Shown: one piece after another, positions 6,401 through 10,124 of the stretch
Position numbering within the stretch: the first letter of the stretch is position 1
How the letters are laid out: each line of letters opens with the position of its first letter
Assembly: GCA_964644705.1 (NCBI GenBank)
Contig: CAZXYF010000113.1
Location: 1 to 10,124 of the forward strand
Direction of reading: 5' to 3'
DNA length: 10,124 nucleotides
Source: CAZXYF01 sp964644705
GTDB lineage: Bacteria > Planctomycetota > Brocadiia > SM23-32
Notes under the pieces: generated by a model
The model's database searches: none
The model's input: only the letters and a program-made list of their open reading frames with translations
What the model was told of the DNA's origin: nothing
Translations under genes and position numbers: made by a program

Positions 6401-7461
6401 GCGACATAACAATCAACATTCACAACGTCGTCCGTGGCGTAGTGCTGGATCCGCCGAAGTGGCTCAGAAAAATGATACACGCCCATTTCAAACGGTTCAT
6501 CGTTCCCTCCCCCAAAGGTGGAGAACCTGACTTTATTATTCGATCGGATCAACCGGATTCCGCTCCCGAGATAATCAGCATCGTTCCGGGCCCGCAGCAT
6601 CGCCTGGGATGTGTCATGCATGACGGAAAACGCGGCGTTTTTCTGCTGCGTCACAACGCGCCCGATGTCGGCATATTCCCCGGGGATATTCCCGTCGTCC
6701 ACTGTGTTGGTGGCGAAGCTGCCGGACGCCGGACCTACGGATTAATCCTGCTCGCAATTGATCTTGCGCTCCGGCAAAAAGGAGGCACGCTGTTTCACGG
6801 TGTCTGTCTCTTACGGGACGACAGGTGCGTGATTTTATACGGGGCCCGTGGAAGCAGCAAAACCCTCATCGGGCTGAGCCTCATGAGAGAAGGGTGGGAT
6901 TACGTGGCAGACGACAAATTTATACTGTCGGATGGCACAGCGCATCTTTTTGAGGATGTGCTCGGGATACGTGATCATCACGTACGAAAACTTCCCTGGC
7001 TTACCGAACACCTCCACGGGCAAGATGGGGTTGCCTCCGCAACGTTGCACAAAATGATAAGTGAGGCAGGGAACCGGTTCGTTCCGAAAAGGTATACGAC
7101 GCCCTGGCAGCGGAAGTGGGACGAGCGGCACGACGTAAAAGTAACACAGGCCTTCCCGGATATCCGGGCTGTAGAAGCAGCATCGCCGGACGTCTGCGTT
7201 CACCTCCGCCCATCCAACCGCCTCCACATGCAACCCCTGGACGACGAAGATTTCCATCTTGCCGCCGCCGTGCAACACATGAAATTCCAGGAGGTTCATC
7301 CACTCGAAGACCTTCTCATCACATTTTGCAACTCGACCCGCCCGGAGCCACATCAACTACTCACAAATAACCTCGCCGATACTGACATGTATCAGCTGGA
7401 AACGTCCGATCAGGTCAGTGCGGGACAAATGGCAATGGAGGTCGATCGATGCGTCGAATAA
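6397..7461 (+). CDS. HPr-kinase-like P-loop protein with atypical Walker A
   Basis: This is a 354-residue, probably cytoplasmic protein. The open frame extends back to 6193 inside the flippase gene, but I place the start at GTG 6397: CTGGAG lies 6 bases before it, the GTGA overlaps the flippase stop, and the upstream reading is only a shadow frame. Residues 1-135 are an unassigned N-terminal region. GTLFHGVCLL then leads into the nucleotide site GARGSSKT at 149-156 and VADDK at 170-174. The order HG, P-loop, ADD is the layout of the HPr kinase/phosphorylase C-terminal domain and of the HprK-related proteins found in bacterial glycan clusters. The P-loop has Ser where nearly all such motifs have the Gly before Lys, while Lys155 and Thr156 are kept. 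HPr itself is unlikely to be the substrate, since no PTS gene is nearby; a sugar, lipid carrier or neighbouring protein is possible. Its coding end overlaps the glycosyltransferase start by 13 bases, implying translational coupling. Confidence 0.75.
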   Translation: MSDITINIHNVVRGVVLDPPKWLRKMIHAHFKRFIVPSPKGGEPDFIIRSDQPDSAPEIISIVPGPQHRLGCVMHDGKRGVFLLRHNAPDVGIFPGDIPVVHCVGGEAAGRRTYGLILLAIDLALRQKGGTLFHGVCLLRDDRCVILYGARGSSKTLIGLSLMREGWDYVADDKFILSDGTAHLFEDVLGIRDHHVRKLPWLTEHLHGQDGVASATLHKMISEAGNRFVPKRYTTPWQRKWDERHDVKVTQAFPDIRAVEAASPDVCVHLRPSNRLHMQPLDDEDFHLAAAVQHMKFQEVHPLEDLLITFCNSTRPEPHQLLTNNLADTDMYQLETSDQVSAGQMAMEVDRCVE

Positions 7462-8381
7462 GCGTAATTATCCCCACCTACAATCGCCCCAATGAACTCC
7501 GGGTATGCATGAGGTCGCTGGTGCGCCAGAGCACGCTTCCTGACGAGATACTGGTGGTTGACGACGGAGATCTGAAGAAGGTGCCCCACAGTGAAGAGGC
7601 GGACCGCCGGGGCATCACGTGCCGTCATCTCCACAAAGATACGCCTGGCCTCACCGAATCCCGCAACAGGGGAATCGAGGAGTCAACGGGCGATATCATC
7701 TTCTTTTTTGATGACGACGTGAAACTGTTCCCGGACTACATTGAGAACGTGCTGGACATCTATCGCCGGGATCCGGATCACCGCATCGGCGGTGTCGGCG
7801 GCAATGTCATCAATACGAAACCCATGTCCCTGCCCCGATTGTTACGATACGCCCTGGATCTGCCCTGCGGGATATCAGGAGTGAAGGAGGGGCGTGTTCT
7901 ACGGTCCGGCTTCTGCACCGATTTCGGAACAACCCCGTTCCCCATACGTTCGCCCCGGCCGGTCGAGTTCCTGCCCGGCGCCGCTTTTTCGTTCCGTCGC
8001 GAAGTTTTCGCCCGCCACAGGTTTCAACCCGGATTCCGGGACGTTGCTCTGGGAGAAGACAAAGATTTTTCCATCGAGGTAGGTCATGATTACAGACTCG
8101 TTTTCCATCCCCACGCCCGGCTGTACCATTATGAGTCCGAACTCATGCGCCCGGCGAAACGAAATTGGGGACGGAAGCACATCAATGGCCATTACCTGAT
8201 CTTTCGCCGATATGTAAAAACACAACCGTTGGACTGGCTGTTTTTCTGGTATGCGGTACTCATCTATCTGGCCGAACGAAGTCTCATCGCCGGAATCCAA
8301 TTGGATCGCAGTCAATTTCAGCATGTACTGGGTGCGTTCGACGCACTGCTGGCCATTGTCCGTGGAACCACCGATTTTTGA
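7449..8381 (+). CDS. Family 2 glycosyltransferase (GT-A fold)
   Basis: This 310-residue cytoplasmic or membrane-associated enzyme transfers a sugar from a nucleotide donor to an acceptor, probably a lipid-linked glycan. The N-terminal strand ISVIIPTYNRP is at 4-14, nucleotide-binding VVDDGD at 36-41, and ESRNRGIEESTGD precedes FFFDDDV. The metal-binding Asp cluster is residues 88-90. A FLPGAAFSFRREVF acceptor-region motif lies at 174-187, and the ED pair expected of the catalytic base is residues 203-204 in LGEDKDF. The C-terminal 80 residues are basic and aromatic, with a hydrophobic stretch (WLFFWYAVLIYLAE) that may touch the membrane. ATGGAGG stands about 7 bases before the ATG, and the gene starts inside the end of the preceding kinase-like gene. 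All family motifs are intact. The donor and linkage cannot be read from sequence. Confidence 0.92.
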   Translation: MRRISVIIPTYNRPNELRVCMRSLVRQSTLPDEILVVDDGDLKKVPHSEEADRRGITCRHLHKDTPGLTESRNRGIEESTGDIIFFFDDDVKLFPDYIENVLDIYRRDPDHRIGGVGGNVINTKPMSLPRLLRYALDLPCGISGVKEGRVLRSGFCTDFGTTPFPIRSPRPVEFLPGAAFSFRREVFARHRFQPGFRDVALGEDKDFSIEVGHDYRLVFHPHARLYHYESELMRPAKRNWGRKHINGHYLIFRRYVKTQPLDWLFFWYAVLIYLAERSLIAGIQLDRSQFQHVLGAFDALLAIVRGTTDF

Positions 8382-8407
8382 AACGCCTGTTCAGGAAGGA
8401 ACGACAT

Positions 8408-9655
8408 ATGCGCTCTTTGCACATACATCGCTACCGCTTGATCTTGTTCATCCTCATGTTTGTGACCCTCGGTCATCCCACAATCCTGCGCGGGGACCCG
8501 GCACGCGGTCCTGAAAACAAAAAACAAAAGACAAAACGCCCCTACAAACCCACATCTCCGTGGAATCTTCGCATCGGCCCCAATCCTGAATATGCCAACA
8601 TATCCGGCACATTGATCAAAAAGCTCAAGGGGCATTTTGGATGCGATCCCAACCAGTACACATACCCCGTTTACGACGAGATAGACGAGGATACGTCCCT
8701 TCGCAAAATCAGGGTCACCGGCGTCTTTTCCCACGTAAGCGACGCAGGATCCACTCTGGACATTCGGAAAGACGTTACCGTCAAAGTGCCTGTTCCGGGC
8801 TCCCCTGAACCCTCAAAAGGGACCGACAGCCAGGTGATCTTCGTGAACCCACAGACCGGGGACGAATGGGGATTCTGGCGATTCCGCAAAAAGGGTGATG
8901 GGTCCTTTGTGGCCCAAAACGGCTATCACTACAACACCAACTGGAGCGGCGTGCCGCCGATGGGATTTGTCAGCCGCGGGGCAGGTATGCCCTACCTGGC
9001 CGGGCTGGTCCGCCCCGAGGAAATCCGGCGGGGGAAAATCGAGCATGCCCTCGCGTTCGGTGCTCCCGATCCCTCTGCACTGTTCGTCTACCCGGCCACT
9101 AAAAGTGACGGTGAGGTAAGTTTCCCCGCACTTCCCGAGGGAACGCGCCTGCAACTCGATCCCAAGCTGACCGACAAAGATTTTGAGAAATGGGGGCTGG
9201 ACCGAACCGGCAAGATCATCGCGCGGGCACTGCAGGAATACGGCATGATCCTGGTGGATGGAAGCGGGCACCCAAAAATCTACGTCGAGGACCACCACAC
9301 GGCAGGCTGGGGAAAACTTCTCCATCCCAAAACCGTCTCACCCATCCCCTATTCGGCCTTCCGCGTCCTGAGCCTCAATACGCCCCAAAAACCACAAAAA
9401 CCCAGAAAGTTCCAGGCCGGAATTGCAAAAGGTAAAATCATGTTGCGCTGGGAGGCATCGGAGGATGCGACGCGCTACCGGATCAAACGACGTAAAGACC
9501 AGGGACAATGGGAGGATCTGCGTTCATCAATTACACAAACCAGGTTTGAAGATACGGAAATTCAACCCGGAGCGAGTTACACCTACGCCCTGATTGCCGT
9601 CAACCACAACGGGCTCAGCGATCCGGTTCGAATCACCGTCACCCTGAATCAGTGA
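8408..9655 (+). CDS. Secreted protein with C-terminal Fn3-like domain, function unknown
   Basis: This 415-residue protein is last in the operon. A longer frame opens at 8165 inside the glycosyltransferase gene, but ATG 8408 is preceded by AGGAAGGA at 7 bases and begins a signal peptide (basic start, hydrophobic core about 11-23), so I use it. A short Lys-rich stretch follows the signal. The main domain, about 50-320, contains FVNPQTGDEWGFWRF at 145-159, a segment VRPEEIRRGKIEHALAF at about 201-217, ARALQEYGMILVDG at 272-285, and YVEDHHTAGWG shortly after. The same motif order appears, from memory, in unnamed secreted proteins of actinobacteria and other phyla; no reaction is known to me. Residues about 325-415 form a fibronectin-III-like domain (MLRWEASEDATRYRIKRR, then ASYTYALIAVNHNGLSDP), suited to binding a glycan or protein surface. 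The gap to the glycosyltransferase is 26 bases. A role in modifying or anchoring the exported polysaccharide is inference. Confidence 0.8.
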   Translation: MRSLHIHRYRLILFILMFVTLGHPTILRGDPARGPENKKQKTKRPYKPTSPWNLRIGPNPEYANISGTLIKKLKGHFGCDPNQYTYPVYDEIDEDTSLRKIRVTGVFSHVSDAGSTLDIRKDVTVKVPVPGSPEPSKGTDSQVIFVNPQTGDEWGFWRFRKKGDGSFVAQNGYHYNTNWSGVPPMGFVSRGAGMPYLAGLVRPEEIRRGKIEHALAFGAPDPSALFVYPATKSDGEVSFPALPEGTRLQLDPKLTDKDFEKWGLDRTGKIIARALQEYGMILVDGSGHPKIYVEDHHTAGWGKLLHPKTVSPIPYSAFRVLSLNTPQKPQKPRKFQAGIAKGKIMLRWEASEDATRYRIKRRKDQGQWEDLRSSITQTRFEDTEIQPGASYTYALIAVNHNGLSDPVRITVTLNQ

Positions 9656-9761
9656 GACACCTTCTCCGGACATTTCACGAGTCGTCAGTGCGCCAGCTGT
9701 GAGCACAGACAAAGGCGCTGTAAGTATTCAGTGAACCACGTTATTCCAGATGGGCCTGCTG

Positions 9762-9776
9762 CCGGGCTTGTCCCGG
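9762..9776. repeat. GC hairpin, copy 1 (CCGGG-N5-CCCGG)
   Basis: CCGGGCTTGTCCCGG forms a 5-bp stem with a 5-base loop. It is identical to the hairpin core at 9995-10009 except for two loop bases, 13 of 15 matching, which suggests one repeat family. It lies about 105 bases past the end of the operon's last gene. No T-run follows, so it is not an intrinsic terminator by itself. Confidence 0.45.
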
Positions 9777-9990
9777 TTGAGGCGTACTTCTGCACTACCC
9801 GAAGTGGCGCAAACAACCCGATAGGGCCTTCTGGCAGGGCGCTGGAGCCATCTTTGAGCTTGCGCACAAGCCGAGTGATTTCCGGAAGCCTCAGAACTCC
9901 TGATCCGTTGGAAAATAAAGTGAACCCTATTCGACATGTAGCGGGGAACAACATCCGGTGTCTTCTTGGAAAAAAGTCGCTATGGTTTGC

Positions 9991-10012
9991 CCCTCCGGGC
10001 CTGCCCCGGGGG
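9991..10012. repeat. GC hairpin, copy 2 with extended stem
   Basis: The core CCGGGCCTGCCCCGG (9995-10009) matches copy 1 at 13 of 15 bases, differing only in the loop. Here CCC at 9991-9993 and GGG at 10010-10012 extend the stem to 8 bp with one bulged T. Two copies within 250 bases fit a REP-like intergenic repeat array. Confidence 0.45.
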
Positions 10013-10124
10013 TCGATATGATTAGCTACTACGTGCGGCGACGCACCAACCAGCCCTCCATCGGCCCTGTGCCTGGCAGGTGGTCATAAATGGCACTGGA
10101 CAACGGGGTTAGAATGTGTTATCG

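Larger units (their letters stand above)
9656..10124. other. Intergenic region with hairpin repeats, no convincing gene
   Basis: No frame here has a plausible start, ribosome site and protein-like composition. Frames overlap on both strands and read as GC-rich repeat sequence. GCGCC (9690-9694) with GGCGC (9714-9718), enclosing CTGTG/CACAG, is the nearest thing to an operon-end hairpin but has no T-run. Two matching CCGGG/CCCGG hairpins are listed separately. A gene may begin at the right edge (ATG at 10114-10116), but too little of it is present to judge. Confidence 0.55.

Noticed and set aside
8165..8407. Upstream extension of the last secreted protein to 8165
   Set aside because: It overlaps the glycosyltransferase in another frame and would bury the signal peptide. 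ATG 8408 has a strong AGGAAGGA site.
9685..9954. Minus-strand 89-codon frame with a LVRKLKDGSS string resembling part of an IS200-type transposase
   Set aside because: Only about ten residues are suggestive. The HUH motif, catalytic Tyr and downstream family pattern are absent, and the frame crosses the hairpin repeat. At most it is an unrecognisable remnant.
9731..10021. Plus-strand 96-codon frame at the right end
   Set aside because: It has no ribosome site and a composition typical of translated GC-rich repeat, and it overlaps both hairpin copies.

Overview
The window looks like chromosome from a Gram-negative, glycan-handling bacterium of moderately high G+C content. A standalone cytoplasmic GH95-type glycosidase, secreted proteins of unknown function, an HPr-kinase-like protein next to a flippase, and GC-rich palindromes between genes would suit the PVC group (Verrucomicrobiota, Kiritimatiellota, Lentisphaerota). 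No rRNA, tRNA or marker gene is present, so this placement is a low-confidence inference. I see no intact mobile element, CRISPR array, integrase or RNA gene.

Layout. Positions 125-508 (-) hold a small acidic DUF1841-like protein with its own promoter. A 440-base gap follows and carries a long imperfect hairpin at 696-787. Positions 949-3153 (+) encode a GH95-like glycoside hydrolase without a signal peptide. It converges on 3227-4513 (-), a secreted protein with an N-terminal alpha/beta-type region and two copies of an RGPF-containing module around a charged linker. A 414-base gap holds GC-rich palindromes and then a strong sigma70-type promoter at 4848-4877.

That promoter drives a tight four-gene plus-strand operon. 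It contains a multi-spanning Wzx/MATE-type polysaccharide flippase (4928-6400), an HPr-kinase-like P-loop protein (6397-7461, GTG start, 4-base overlap), a family 2 glycosyltransferase (7449-8381, 13-base overlap) and a secreted protein with a C-terminal fibronectin-III-like domain (8408-9655, 26 bases downstream). The last 469 bases have no convincing gene but carry two near-identical 15-base hairpins.

Working model (inference): the operon makes and exports a surface glycan. The glycosyltransferase adds a sugar to a lipid-linked unit, the flippase moves it across the membrane, the secreted protein acts on or binds the product outside, and the kinase-like protein regulates or modifies a component. 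The parts least explained by known biology are the kinase-like protein, whose Walker A motif is atypical (GARGSSKT), and the uncharacterised secreted protein at the operon's end.
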